Source of the DNA: Paenibacillus castaneae
Lineage (GTDB): Bacteria > Bacillota > Bacilli > Paenibacillales > Paenibacillaceae
Assembly (NCBI RefSeq): GCF_002884445.1
Contig: NZ_KZ614144.1
Coordinates: 5,066,094 to 5,130,093 of the forward strand
Direction of reading: 5' to 3'
DNA length: 64,000 bases
Shown here: positions 17,215 through 26,861 of the stretch, one piece after another
Position numbering within the stretch: position 1 is the stretch's first letter
How the letters are laid out: every line of letters begins with the position of its first letter
Translations under genes and position numbers: made by a program
The notes under the pieces: model-generated
What the model was told of the DNA's origin: nothing
The model's database searches: none
The model's input: the letters and a program-made list of their open reading frames with translations, nothing else

Positions 17215-17254
17215 CCAAATAAAGAACTCTGATTGCTCAGAGTTCTTTATTTGG
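17215..17254. terminator. Perfect 18-bp bidirectional terminator
   Basis: CCAAATAAAGAACTCTGA and its exact complement flank a TTGC loop, directly after the lysR-type stop; it can also serve the convergent GIY-YIG gene. Confidence 0.88.
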
Positions 17255-17298
17255 AATTGGGCAACAATTATTGATGCGAGCCCTTACATTATCTTTTA

Positions 17299-17967
17299 TT
17301 ACAGCTTTTTAAATTGAACATTCCACTCTGGGAGATATTTCACAACTAATGCAGATTCTAAAGCTTTTACAGCGTCTACTTCTTCTTGTGAATGACCCAT
17401 AACTAAAATAGATATGTAAATCCTATCTGCATTTTCATTCATTTTACCACCAGACTTGTGCGTACGGGCACTATCACTCTCTCTAACGTAATCCCGCAAT
17501 CTTTTTCTAAATCCGCCATTGTTATATTCAATTGCTCTGCCAATATAGTATATCTTGCCCCCCATTTCCGCTTTATAGAGACCTATGCTTTGGTTGTACG
17601 CACTCAAATCGCTTAATGAAAGAGACCCTAATAGTCCAAGACCACGCCACTTCGAATCCCATTCAGCTATTGTCTTGTTACCGATTGTTGTTTCACCATT
17701 ATGGTTTTTATTCACACTTTTATTTGTTGATGATTGGTTTGTGTATACTTTTTGTTTTGCAGTTTCGAACTTTTGTCTGTTTTCATTTACTTTCCGCGCA
17801 TATTCCGGGTTATTCATCTTATCTGAGCTTTCAGCATTAGACAATTTCCGTTCGTATTCCTGAATACGATTGCCTACCTTTCTTTGTGACTCCGCAACAG
17901 AATTTGCTCCTATTTCAACTATTGCTGACGTCACCTTGCCTAGAGTTTTCCAGAAAGCCATACTCAT
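17299..17967 (-). CDS. Stand-alone GIY-YIG domain protein with helical N-terminus
   Basis: 222 residues. The first ~95 are charged and helical (possible coiled coil, Lys/Asn/Glu-rich). Residues ~125-222 match a GIY-YIG fold: GLYKAEMGGKIYYIGRA gives the GIY and YIG strands, then Arg in FRKRLRDYV, Glu in ALESALV and Asn in PEWN, i.e. the usual catalytic set in order. Cytoplasmic; no signal or membrane segment. Such domains occur in homing, restriction and repair nucleases, so a DNA-cleaving role is plausible but not shown. AAGGAG precedes the ATG at 17967. A/T content and Lys/Asn use are higher than in the neighbours, hinting at transfer. Confidence 0.7.
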   Translation of the reverse strand: MSMAFWKTLGKVTSAIVEIGANSVAESQRKVGNRIQEYERKLSNAESSDKMNNPEYARKVNENRQKFETAKQKVYTNQSSTNKSVNKNHNGETTIGNKTIAEWDSKWRGLGLLGSLSLSDLSAYNQSIGLYKAEMGGKIYYIGRAIEYNNGGFRKRLRDYVRESDSARTHKSGGKMNENADRIYISILVMGHSQEEVDAVKALESALVVKYLPEWNVQFKKL

Positions 17968-18454
17968 CTTGCTCCTTCATAGTTGAATGTATTATTGATT
18001 GGTACTGATAATTCGGCATAATTCAACTTATTCCTGCATTCTACGTACAGGATTAAAATAAAGAATAGAAAAAAGACTAGCACTTGATCGGTTATCCGAT
18101 CATATTCCAGTCTTAGATGTGTGTTGTAATTCATTTTGGCATAAAAAGTAATCCTTTTAATAGTATTTTGTAAGGTTAGTTTGGCATAAGTTGTAACAAG
18201 ATGTGGCAGAAATCAGTGTTTTCCGTAACGATAGTCATCACTACCCCCGTCATGTTATAGCCCTTTCCGGAGCTATTCCTTAGGTTTGGTTCTCAAACAG
18301 CCAGTGATTGTGAACTGCCATTATATTAATCCCGTTATTGCGAAGATTACTCTCCGCCCACAATATCAAAAGCAGCCATCCCAGTGGAAACGCTGCGACA
18401 ACTGCTTTCTCAGTTTGTCACTGTCTCTCTCGGAAACCGTCCGGTGCTGTTATA
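17968..18454. other. Gene-poor stretch with repeated TTYGGCATAA motifs and a hairpin
   Basis: About 490 bases without a convincing gene. It holds three copies of TTYGGCATAA in the same orientation (18012-18021, 18135-18144, 18180-18189). It also holds a hairpin at about 18073-18114 (AAGACT and TGATCGG arms), followed on the minus strand by T6, so it resembles a terminator with no gene to serve. The motifs look like protein-binding repeats or the end of a lost mobile element; neither is proven. Confidence 0.45.
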
Positions 18455-18494
18455 AAATCCAAGCCCCCGGCTCAAGTACCGGGGGCTTGGATTT
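18455..18494 (-). terminator. Terminator of the giant SLH protein gene
   Basis: A 16-bp perfect stem, AAATCCAAGCCCCCGG and its complement, with an 8-base loop; 18 bases after the stop of the 7.4-kb gene. Confidence 0.85.
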
Positions 18495-18511
18495 AAAGAA
18501 GGGATGAAGCT

Positions 18512-21500
18512 TTATTTGCCGGCAAGCTCGAGCGCTCTAAGCAGAATGACTGCTGCCTCCGCTCTCGTTGCCGTTTGGTTCGGCGCGAATTTGTTGGCTC
18601 CGATGCCCTGAACGATTCCTTTCTCGACCGTTGCCGATACTGCCGCTTCCGCCCACGCCGGGATGTCGGCATGATCCGCAAACGCGGTTGCTACATTGGT
18701 TTTTGCGGTCAGACCCTGCGCATTCGCGATCATCGTCACCATCTCGGCGCGGCTGATCTTCGCGTTCGGCCTGAAGCTGCCATTGCTGTACCCGTTCACG
18801 ATACCGGCTTTCACGGCCTGTGCGATGCCTTGCTTCGCCCAGTCGCCGATGCTTTCCTTATCGGTAAACGCCAGTTCTGCTCCGTTGCCTTCCAGCTTCA
18901 GAGCACGGGCCAACATCACCGCGAATTGGGCGCGGGTTATCTCGCCGTTCGGCTTGAATGTGCCGTCAGCATAACCGTCGACGATGCCCTTCGCAGCCGC
19001 TTTCTTGATGCTTGCTTCCGCCCAGTGGCCTGTTACGTCGCTGAACGTTGCGCCTGCACCTGTGTTTTCTTCAGGCTCTTTCTTCGCTACGGCGAATACC
19101 GCAAACTTCGTGAAGTGATCGACTTCCGCCGTAATCCGGTTGCCGCTCGCCGTCCCTCCGATTTCCACCCAAACCTTCTTCACCTCATCGTAATAGAAGA
19201 GAGAAGCGATTTGATTCGCTCCGACTGTTGCCGGATCGAACGTTAACGTGATCGTGATCGGTTTCGAGAAGTTTTCTGTAAAGTTTTTCAGAATCTCATA
19301 TACCGGGCTAAGAAGAATGTCATTGTTCGTTACGAGCTGCGAGGTTTGGAGCACCTTCTCCACCGTAATCGTCAATTGCTTCTCCGATGCTCCGGCAGGA
19401 ACCGCAATGGTGACGGCATTTTTTTCGAACTGGGCCGTCCCCCCGGTTCCGGCAGGCAGCGTTTGTTTGCTGTCAGTTGCAGGTGCGGTCGTTCCTCCTC
19501 CGCCTGTCGAGGCGGCGGCACGTTGTACGGTAATCGTGTATACTTTTGTCGTCGTTCCGTCTTCCGCCGTTACGGTCACCGTTACAGCGTTGTCTCCAAC
19601 AACCAGACTGTTGCCGCCTGCGACAGCGACAGTTGCCTTCGAGTCGGACCCGGTTGCCGCTACCGTCACTGAAGTTTTTACGTTCGGTACATTCAGCGTG
19701 TAGCTCAGCGTATTCGCGTTAAATCCACTTATTGTCGTACCGTCCACCGTAAGATCGCTCAGTTCGGCATTGGTAGACAGCCCTGCTGCCCCGCGCTTTA
19801 CGATAACCGTATAGACCTTCATTGTTTCTCCGTCTTCCGCCGTAACGGTAACCGTTATGGTGTTGTCTCCAACAACCAGGTTGCTGCCGCCTGCGACAGC
19901 GACAGTTGCCTTCGAGTCGGACCCGGTTGCCGCTACCGTCACTGAAGTTTTTACGTTCGGTACATTCAGCGTGTAGCTCAGCGTATTCGCGTTAAATCCA
20001 CTTATTGTCGTACCGTCCACCGTAAGATCGCTCAAATCCGCGTTCGTCATCGGTTCATTTTCGAATTCAGCCGTCAATGAAACCGGGTTTGCCGGCATCG
20101 TAAATGTCAATGGATTTGTGGTATTGCTTTCATATGCAAGCCCTGTCGCAGTCCATTTTACAAAGCGTTGTCCGTTTGGAACAGCCGCAGCTACTTTAAC
20201 CGTCGAGCCTTCCTCAACCTGTGCAGAACTTCCTGCGGCAGCTCCGTCTACTTCAACCGTACCGCCGGCAACAGTTAGAGCAGAGATTGTTCCTTCTCCT
20301 CCACCGCCTTCCCCGTCTTCCACTAACACAGGTATAGTGGCAACAGTGTTGCTTATGTCTGCAAAGATGATTTCCAGAAGATAATTCCCTGGAACTAAAT
20401 TAGCATATTCGTCTGTCTTATTCTCAAGGTCGTCATAACAAATTTCAAGCACATTTTCGGCTAAGCCATAGCCTGAACCTGGGAACCAGAAGCTTGCAGC
20501 GGCATCAAGAACCAATTTGCCATCCAGCTTCTTGAATTTGACGCTTTCTACCGCATTTTGCTGGTCTTGCATTGGAATTCCCAATGCTCCGTTTCCGAAA
20601 TCTACCTCTACATGAATATGCTTTTTCGCAGCTTTGTTATAATACGCGCTTGTTGAAATTACGCTTGGAGCTTTACCAGAGACGCCTTCTGAAAGCTTGA
20701 AGGTGATTTCAATCGTGTGTACGGCGATAACATTATTAAAGGTATACTCTCTTGCCGCCGCAGCCTCTGCGTTCTCCACTCCGTCAATTGTAACCGTGTT
20801 GACTTCATAATAGTTATTTGGAGTAAACGTAAACTTCTGGCTCTGTCCGCGCTCGACCAAAACATTGCCAGTAGGAGAAATTGTCCCGCCCGCTCCTGCA
20901 GATGCAATAATGGTTACGAAGTTGTCTTCTTCTTCTTCTTCTTCTTCACCAAGATCAAGCACTCGAGGCACGGGAATGTTGTTCGTTGCATCCCAATCCC
21001 ATACGTTCGTGAAGTCCCATCCCAAGGCTTCGAAGGTTGCTTGCTGCGCAAAATCAGCAGCCGACTTTAATGCAAATGCTGGGATAATCACTGAAGGCAA
21101 TCCACTAGTGCTTAAACGCGCGCCGTCATAGTAATTGACTTTATTGGAGTCGACGATTGGCCTACTGCTGGACCAATACCCTGCGATTGAACCAGGAGCA
21201 GGTCCATTAACTGCATTGGCTACCACATTGCCATTTAAGGTTTGGAGCAGATTGCCCGCAGAACCGCCCATATCCCCAACCATTGCACCGGAATATGTGC
21301 CAAGCTTATTAAACGTTCCACCCACATAGTTATTCAGAATTACGGTTGGCGAAGTCTCATATCGAACGGGAATAGGCGAACCTGCACCGTTCCAACCTGT
21401 ACCGCCAATCAAGCCTCCAACTGTTGTTCCACTCACATCTGCAAATACGAAGGAATTTAGCAAAGTGGCTGCATGGAGCGTACCTACAATACCGCCAGTA

Positions 21501-24500
21501 TTGCTTCCACCGGTTACTTTACCATTCACATAGCTGTTTTCAATCGTGCCCATGGAAGTCCCTGCAATGGCACCTGTGCTATTGCCGCCGGTAATATCGA
21601 CATTCGACAATTTCAGATTTACGACTTTGCCTCCATTGCCAATGTAGGCAAAGAAACCTGTACTGCTGTTGTTGGTCGAAATTTTGAGATTACTTATCGT
21701 ATATCTTTTTCCGTTGAACGTGCCTATAAATGGCTTTGAAGTGTCGTTTCCGCCGATCGCGGCAAATTCCACATCCTTCATATCGATATCCGCCGACAGC
21801 TCGTAATTTCCATCATACGGATATTCAGGCGTGCCGAAATTCTGTGACAATGCAACCAAATCGCTTGGTGTTTTGATTTTTATTTTATCTGAGCCCCCGC
21901 CAAGATCAAGCACTCGAGGCACTGGTACGTTATTCATTGCATCCCATTTCCAAATGTCCGTAAAGTCCCATCCCAAAGCCACGTAAGTTGCTTGCTGTGC
22001 AAAATCAGCTGCCGACTTCACTACAAAAACAGGGACGGTTCCCGAAGGTATGCCGCTTGTGTTTAACTTGGCGCTGTCATAGTAGTTCACTTGATTGGAG
22101 TCGACGATCGGCCTGCTGCCTGACCAATAGCCTGCGAGCAGCTTCGTAGGAGTTCCAATAATCTCAGATGAGATTGCATTGCCATTAAAGGTCTGAAGTA
22201 CGCTGCCCGAACCGCCGCCCATATCACCAACGATACCACCGGAATATTGAGTTTCACCGATCCTTGTAACCGTACCTCTCACATCGTTATTCAAAATTAC
22301 ATTTCCAACTGTTTGTTGAATAAGCGACCAACCAGAACCGTTGTAATTGGTGCCTCCAATTAAGCCGCCTACTGTGGTCCCGCTAACATTTGCGTTCATG
22401 ACCGTGTTTTGCAATGTACCCGCATAGAGCAGCCCTGCTATACCGCCTGTATAACCGGTGCCGGTTACTTTGCCGTCCACATAGCTGTTTTCAATCGTAC
22501 CGCTGGATACCCCTGCAATGATTCCAGTTCTATTCATACCGGTTATGTCCACATTTGCCAAATTCAGATTTACTACTCTGCCACCAGTTCCGATATAAGC
22601 GAAGAAGCCCGTGCTGGTATCGGTGGAAGAAATTTTGAGATTGCGAATTATATAACCTTTTCCGTTAAATGTTCCAATAAATTGTTTTGGAACCGTGTCT
22701 CTGCCGATCGATGTAAACGCAACATCTGTCATATCAATATCCGCCGACAGCTCGTAATTCCCGTCAAACGGGAATTCAGGCGTGCCGAAACTTTGCGACA
22801 GTGCAACCAGATCGCTTGCTGTTTTGATTTTTATTTTTGCTGAGCCGCCGCTGCCGGCAAGCGGAGTGACCTTGCCTATGGCAGTGCTGGTTACGACTCC
22901 GTTATAAAAACCTGTTCCCGTTGCAACGGCTCGCAAATATGTACCTATGTCCGCCGCTTTGATCGCATAATTAGCAGCTGTTGCTCCTGCAATAGTCGTC
23001 CACGACGTACCGTCCTTCGAGCTTTCCCATTTGAAGGATGCAGTAGCGCTCGCTGGCGTAATCGAGGCATTCAATGTTTGCCCTTCTTTGGCAAGCCCGT
23101 TGACGGCAATATTCGTGATCGTAAATTCATCGACTTCCTGCGGAACCGCAGGATAATTCCAGGCATTCAAATCATAAGTGCGCGGCTTATTGGTAACCAG
23201 CACGTCGATATCCCCGGTTTGCAGTACATCGTTTTTATCGAAACCTTTGCTTGTCACTCTAATTTGATCAGGCGAAATCGAAATATTGGCAAATCCCCGT
23301 CCGACTTCTCTTATATCGATGTACGCAATGGCAGGATTTTCTTTGTATAACGGTCCGCGGTTGTCCTTATTTGCAGAGTAATTCGTCAGATAGGTTGTTC
23401 CATCGCCGTATTCTGCAACGACTTTGCCGCTCGCGAGAAGCTTGGTGCGGGCATAAATATGGTCATGTCCCATCAGCACCACATCAATTCCCGCTTCATC
23501 AAAAGCGTCCGTCCAGGAGGCTACAGGGGTGGCCATCCGGTATCCGAACAGCGTTTTGTGGAACATTCCAACGCGCCATTTGGTCGGATTTTGTTTCACG
23601 ACGGCTTTCATCCAGTCTTGCTGTGCTTTGATCTGCGCGGCGGTGCTCTGATCCTGATAATCCATCACCAAGAACAGCGTGTCGCCATGTACAAAATAGT
23701 AGTTGCTGGATTCGAGCTGCAATTTCGTCATACCCGAAACCATGCGTTCCGTGCCTTCGCCGCCGCCGTAGAAGGATGCGCCATTTTTAGGCGGATTGTG
23801 GCGGCCCAAAAAGTTCTGCAGCGTGGGGTCCACAGGAGCCCAACTGTTGTTTGCCCAGCTGTTGCCCGCTCCATCGAACTCATGATTGCCCGTCGCCATG
23901 TAAAGCGGCACTTTCGAGAACAAATCCTGGTTGGCCTCAAAAAATGCATCCCATTCCCATGTGTCGAAACCAAAGTTGACCTGGTCGCCCGAGCTCAGGA
24001 CAAACGCAGCATCCGGAAAGTCTGTAAATGCTTGCGTCAGCGCTTTTTTGCTCATTTGATTATAACTATCAAGCGTTGCTGCATAGCCTCTGGTATCGTT
24101 TGCTTGGGCATCGGATATCCAGTTGAAGTTAAACGTATTGATGTTGCTGGCAGGTGTCTTGAAGCTGGCAGGCGCTGTAACGCTCGTCACATTTTGGACG
24201 CCGTCGCCTACGCTATACACATATTCCGTCCCCGGCTCGAGGACAGCCGTTTGTGCCTTATGGCTTTGGACCGGGTCGACTGAGTATTGCGTCCCTGCGC
24301 CCGTATACTTCAAATTCTCAATATTGCTCCTCAAATCTACTGTAAAATTGGTTCCCAACACAAAATCCGTGAACTTGCCACCGTTGCTGTCAAAATCGGA
24401 TTTTTTCGCATAAAAGAGCTGCGTCGACTTCGTTGTTACTGGAGTTACCCAGTTAAAGCGGGCAATGTACTTGTCTTTTTCCGTCTTGCGTGTATCTTCA

Positions 24501-25963
24501 TTGAAGCTGTCGAACATAAATGTTACCGAGGCAGGCACTTTGCCCCCGCCTGTTGGCTGGGTGATCTCGTTCCCCGATTTGGTAATGGTGAATTCATCGA
24601 TGACTCGGAAAGGTTTGTCAGAGCCTGTCGCTTTATAATACGTTTTATAAATGATTGCATTGCTTGTAACCTCTGCTCTGCTGTATACGCCTGGCGAATA
24701 GATAGATCCGCCGCCTGAATTAGTTTTATTGATACGAAGGTCATAGAAGAAGTCGTTCCACGAAGTGTCTTTGGTGGCGTTCAAGCTGTACGCATAGTTG
24801 TACACCGATCCTCCTATGACATAGGTCGGTGCTTCACCAAACTTCGCTTTTTGAATGCTTCCTGTTCCTGCCGCAGATGAGATTGTCTTTAATGTGGTTC
24901 TGGCATAGGCATGCTCGTGTCCGGCGAGAACCAGATCGATGCCGGCATCGGTAAACTTTTTACCAATCACATTGTTGACATCATAATGACTTGAACCCGG
25001 GTCATAAGGCGAAGCATGAAGATTTACGACCTTCCACTTCTTGGTCGATGCTGCCGTTTCATCAGCCAAGAATTTCCATTGTACGTCATCATCACTGGAA
25101 TTCAGACCAAACGAATTAAGAGAGATGAACAAAGCGTCTCCATATTCAAATGAATACACCGTTCCAACCGCAGCCTCAGACAGACCGCTTGGTCTCTTCA
25201 GCGTTGTATAATTAAACCTATTCGTATACTGAATGGAATCCTTGTCATAGATCGAATTATCATGATTACCTGGGGTAGCCATGATCGGCATCGTACTTGA
25301 AAGGTTTTGAGCGGCATCGAAGAAATACTGCCAGTGGTCTGAAAAACTTGCATCCTCTACTACGTCACCATTATGGACCAGAAATGCGGCATCCGGATGG
25401 TTCGCCTTGACATAATCATACAAGTCGGCGGTGTTTTGATAAGTACTTGGAGATGTTCCCTGCGTATCAGGAGTGATCAAAAAAGAAAACGGCTTCCTGG
25501 CCGCAGGATCTGCTGGCGCGGTAAAGCTGGAGATCGTAGAATAGCCGTTGATGGTGTTTCCTACTTTGTAATAGTATTTGGCTTCTGGAGTCAGATCCTG
25601 AACAACTACACGATATGTACGTACCTCTTTAACGTTAACCAGCTTGTTGTCCGGAACGCTGCCAGTCACAGTTGAAGCATTGACTGTGGCAACTGCGGCG
25701 CTTTTTGTTGTACCGCCGGCCAGGTCGGGAGAAGTGCTGTAAACGATTTCTGATGTGTTAACCGTCGCATCCGCAACCCAGTTGAAAGCCATAGCCGTTT
25801 TACCATCGGCTGCGCCTCCGCCTATAGCCAACGTGATTTGTGACGGAATGGCCGCGGGCGGAGCTGCTTGAGCCGGCATAGGCTTTACAGTTCCGGTGGC
25901 AGCTACCAGCAAAACCAACATTGCCGTCATCCACCTTGACATTTTTTTTCGTAATCTACTCAT
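18512..25963 (-). CDS. Giant SLH-anchored protein with two metallophosphoesterase domains
   Basis: 2,483 residues, secreted and cell-wall attached. In order: signal peptide (1-34, ending AQA); purple-acid-phosphatase-type N-domain and first metallophosphoesterase (GDVVE ~198, GNHD ~233, GHEHAY ~348); a second Fn3-like plus phosphoesterase unit (GDQV ~659, GNHE ~692, GHDHIY ~832); Ig-like domain (~950-1037); two ~317-residue GLUG-type modules (~1038-1356 and 1357-1676) that are tandem duplicates; InlB-like B repeats (~1680-1758, ~1893-1968); two near-identical cadherin-like beta-sandwich domains (~1971-2155); a ZU5-like domain; three SLH repeats (~2300-2483). It probably hydrolyses extracellular phosphoesters while bound to the secondary wall polymer. 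The gene is monocistronic. Confidence 0.9.
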   Translation of the reverse strand: MSRLRKKMSRWMTAMLVLLVAATGTVKPMPAQAAPPAAIPSQITLAIGGGAADGKTAMAFNWVADATVNTSEIVYSTSPDLAGGTTKSAAVATVNASTVTGSVPDNKLVNVKEVRTYRVVVQDLTPEAKYYYKVGNTINGYSTISSFTAPADPAARKPFSFLITPDTQGTSPSTYQNTADLYDYVKANHPDAAFLVHNGDVVEDASFSDHWQYFFDAAQNLSSTMPIMATPGNHDNSIYDKDSIQYTNRFNYTTLKRPSGLSEAAVGTVYSFEYGDALFISLNSFGLNSSDDDVQWKFLADETAASTKKWKVVNLHASPYDPGSSHYDVNNVIGKKFTDAGIDLVLAGHEHAYARTTLKTISSAAGTGSIQKAKFGEAPTYVIGGSVYNYAYSLNATKDTSWNDFFYDLRINKTNSGGGSIYSPGVYSRAEVTSNAIIYKTYYKATGSDKPFRVIDEFTITKSGNEITQPTGGGKVPASVTFMFDSFNEDTRKTEKDKYIARFNWVTPVTTKSTQLFYAKKSDFDSNGGKFTDFVLGTNFTVDLRSNIENLKYTGAGTQYSVDPVQSHKAQTAVLEPGTEYVYSVGDGVQNVTSVTAPASFKTPASNINTFNFNWISDAQANDTRGYAATLDSYNQMSKKALTQAFTDFPDAAFVLSSGDQVNFGFDTWEWDAFFEANQDLFSKVPLYMATGNHEFDGAGNSWANNSWAPVDPTLQNFLGRHNPPKNGASFYGGGEGTERMVSGMTKLQLESSNYYFVHGDTLFLVMDYQDQSTAAQIKAQQDWMKAVVKQNPTKWRVGMFHKTLFGYRMATPVASWTDAFDEAGIDVVLMGHDHIYARTKLLASGKVVAEYGDGTTYLTNYSANKDNRGPLYKENPAIAYIDIREVGRGFANISISPDQIRVTSKGFDKNDVLQTGDIDVLVTNKPRTYDLNAWNYPAVPQEVDEFTITNIAVNGLAKEGQTLNASITPASATASFKWESSKDGTSWTTIAGATAANYAIKAADIGTYLRAVATGTGFYNGVVTSTAIGKVTPLAGSGGSAKIKIKTASDLVALSQSFGTPEFPFDGNYELSADIDMTDVAFTSIGRDTVPKQFIGTFNGKGYIIRNLKISSTDTSTGFFAYIGTGGRVVNLNLANVDITGMNRTGIIAGVSSGTIENSYVDGKVTGTGYTGGIAGLLYAGTLQNTVMNANVSGTTVGGLIGGTNYNGSGWSLIQQTVGNVILNNDVRGTVTRIGETQYSGGIVGDMGGGSGSVLQTFNGNAISSEIIGTPTKLLAGYWSGSRPIVDSNQVNYYDSAKLNTSGIPSGTVPVFVVKSAADFAQQATYVALGWDFTDIWKWDAMNNVPVPRVLDLGGGSDKIKIKTPSDLVALSQNFGTPEYPYDGNYELSADIDMKDVEFAAIGGNDTSKPFIGTFNGKRYTISNLKISTNNSSTGFFAYIGNGGKVVNLKLSNVDITGGNSTGAIAGTSMGTIENSYVNGKVTGGSNTGGIVGTLHAATLLNSFVFADVSGTTVGGLIGGTGWNGAGSPIPVRYETSPTVILNNYVGGTFNKLGTYSGAMVGDMGGSAGNLLQTLNGNVVANAVNGPAPGSIAGYWSSSRPIVDSNKVNYYDGARLSTSGLPSVIIPAFALKSAADFAQQATFEALGWDFTNVWDWDATNNIPVPRVLDLGEEEEEEEDNFVTIIASAGAGGTISPTGNVLVERGQSQKFTFTPNNYYEVNTVTIDGVENAEAAAAREYTFNNVIAVHTIEITFKLSEGVSGKAPSVISTSAYYNKAAKKHIHVEVDFGNGALGIPMQDQQNAVESVKFKKLDGKLVLDAAASFWFPGSGYGLAENVLEICYDDLENKTDEYANLVPGNYLLEIIFADISNTVATIPVLVEDGEGGGGEGTISALTVAGGTVEVDGAAAGSSAQVEEGSTVKVAAAVPNGQRFVKWTATGLAYESNTTNPLTFTMPANPVSLTAEFENEPMTNADLSDLTVDGTTISGFNANTLSYTLNVPNVKTSVTVAATGSDSKATVAVAGGSNLVVGDNTITVTVTAEDGETMKVYTVIVKRGAAGLSTNAELSDLTVDGTTISGFNANTLSYTLNVPNVKTSVTVAATGSDSKATVAVAGGNSLVVGDNAVTVTVTAEDGTTTKVYTITVQRAAASTGGGGTTAPATDSKQTLPAGTGGTAQFEKNAVTIAVPAGASEKQLTITVEKVLQTSQLVTNNDILLSPVYEILKNFTENFSKPITITLTFDPATVGANQIASLFYYDEVKKVWVEIGGTASGNRITAEVDHFTKFAVFAVAKKEPEENTGAGATFSDVTGHWAEASIKKAAAKGIVDGYADGTFKPNGEITRAQFAVMLARALKLEGNGAELAFTDKESIGDWAKQGIAQAVKAGIVNGYSNGSFRPNAKISRAEMVTMIANAQGLTAKTNVATAFADHADIPAWAEAAVSATVEKGIVQGIGANKFAPNQTATRAEAAVILLRALELAGK
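19618..20034 (-). repeat. Near-identical tandem repeat in the cadherin-like domains
   Basis: Bases 19618-19761 and 19891-20034 are identical over 144 bases, 273 bases (91 codons) apart. They encode the core SDLTVDGTTISGFNANTLSY... of both beta-sandwich domains. Identity at the DNA level indicates a recent duplication or ongoing gene conversion. Confidence 0.9.
20935..22850 (-). repeat. Two ~951-bp diverged direct repeats encoding GLUG-type modules
   Basis: Copies begin with the same AAGATCAAGCACTCGAGGCAC at 20951 and 21902, a 951-base (317-codon) offset. Each encodes IKIKT-SDLVALSQ-FGTPE, then G-F-AYIG, IENSYV-GKVTG, VGGLIGGT and ends RVLDLG. Protein similarity is high throughout, but the copies differ at many bases, so the duplication is older than that at 19618. 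Confidence 0.88.
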
Positions 25964-26154
25964 TCAAAACAAATCCCCTCTCGACAAAGTATGTAAGTAT
26001 GTTCACTTTAACGGAGGTTTGTTAAATCTAATCGCATGTATCCTTAAACATTTGTAAAGTTAAAACATGATCTATGCAGTTCGAGTAATTAACTGGTAAT
26101 CGTATTATGAGATCAGGGGCTGCCAGTAAATCTACATTTACAGGGAGAGATGAA

Positions 26155-26650
26155 ATGAATTCAGTTATTGGGCTAGATATTTCTAAAGAAGAAAGTCATG
26201 GACAAGCCTTTTTAGAGCGCGGAAAACCATTCAAGCAACCGGACATTACCAAAGCCCTGTTGCTCAGTTGCTATAGGAATATCACTATCTTTACATTGTC
26301 ATTAATCCACTCATCTCAAATCGGCTTAGGAAGTCTCAACTTCGCAAAGTAAAGACGTATGCTGCTGACGCTTATCTTTTGGGAGAGCTGTACTACAAGG
26401 AAGAGTTTGAACCCTTTTAGAAAAGGGGGTGCAGCTACTCAATCTACGCTATCTAACAAGGCAATATGAGTCTCTTTCAAAGATGTGTGTACCGACTAAA
26501 CTGCAATTCCAAGCTGTTCTAGATCAGGTTTTTCCTGCTTACAAAGGTGTCTTTTGGAGCTATGTATTCGGGTATTTCGCTACGTTTTTTAAGTGAGTTC
26601 CCAACCTCAATTTTTGCGATTTTGACCAAGAAAGACACATTCATCTTAGT
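26155..26650 (+). pseudogene. Decayed IS110-family transposase
   Basis: The start MNSVIGLDISKEESHGQAFL is typical of the DEDD RuvC-like domain of IS110 transposases. After FKQP the frame jumps: about 50 codons seem deleted, and a second frame continues as YIVINPLISNR, LRKVKTYAADAYLLGELYYK and EEFEPF before further stops; LRFLSEFPTS follows in yet another frame near 26600. The C-terminal half is missing. Frameshifts, stops and truncation leave no functional enzyme. It marks past insertion next to the giant exoprotein gene. The right boundary is approximate. Confidence 0.75.
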
Positions 26651-26788
26651 CTGAATATACAATTTAGATATGGAGGAAAACCTCCCCCAAATCTGTGAGA
26701 CGGTTATTTGTCATACCTTTTATCAGTATAGCACCCTTGCAGGCTGCTTATAGCTGACAGCTTTATACCCTTTATTGTCATTATTTCT

Positions 26789-26831
26789 CCACTCCTCTCT
26801 AGCTTTATGTGAGCAAGCTATAGGGGAGTGG
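26789..26831 (-). terminator. Hairpin after the ABC exporter operon
   Basis: CCACTCC...GGAGTGG with inner TAGCTT/AAGCTA pairs, 31 bases after the last permease stop. There is no clear T-run, so terminator function is probable but not certain. Confidence 0.5.
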
Positions 26832-26861
26832 ATGATTAGAATATGGGATTAGCTTATTTTC

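Noticed and set aside
18286..18507. 73-codon frame on the plus strand
   Set aside because: It crosses the terminator of the giant gene, has no ribosome site, and its composition is unlike real proteins.
20928..20950. GAA/TTC trinucleotide run
   Set aside because: It encodes a short Glu linker between domains; a possible slippage site, but nothing suggests phase variation because it is a multiple of three.
18575..24718. Many plus-strand frames of 80-270 codons opposite the giant gene
   Set aside because: They are antisense shadows of a GC-richer coding frame; none has a ribosome site, and the minus frame contains all the recognisable domains.
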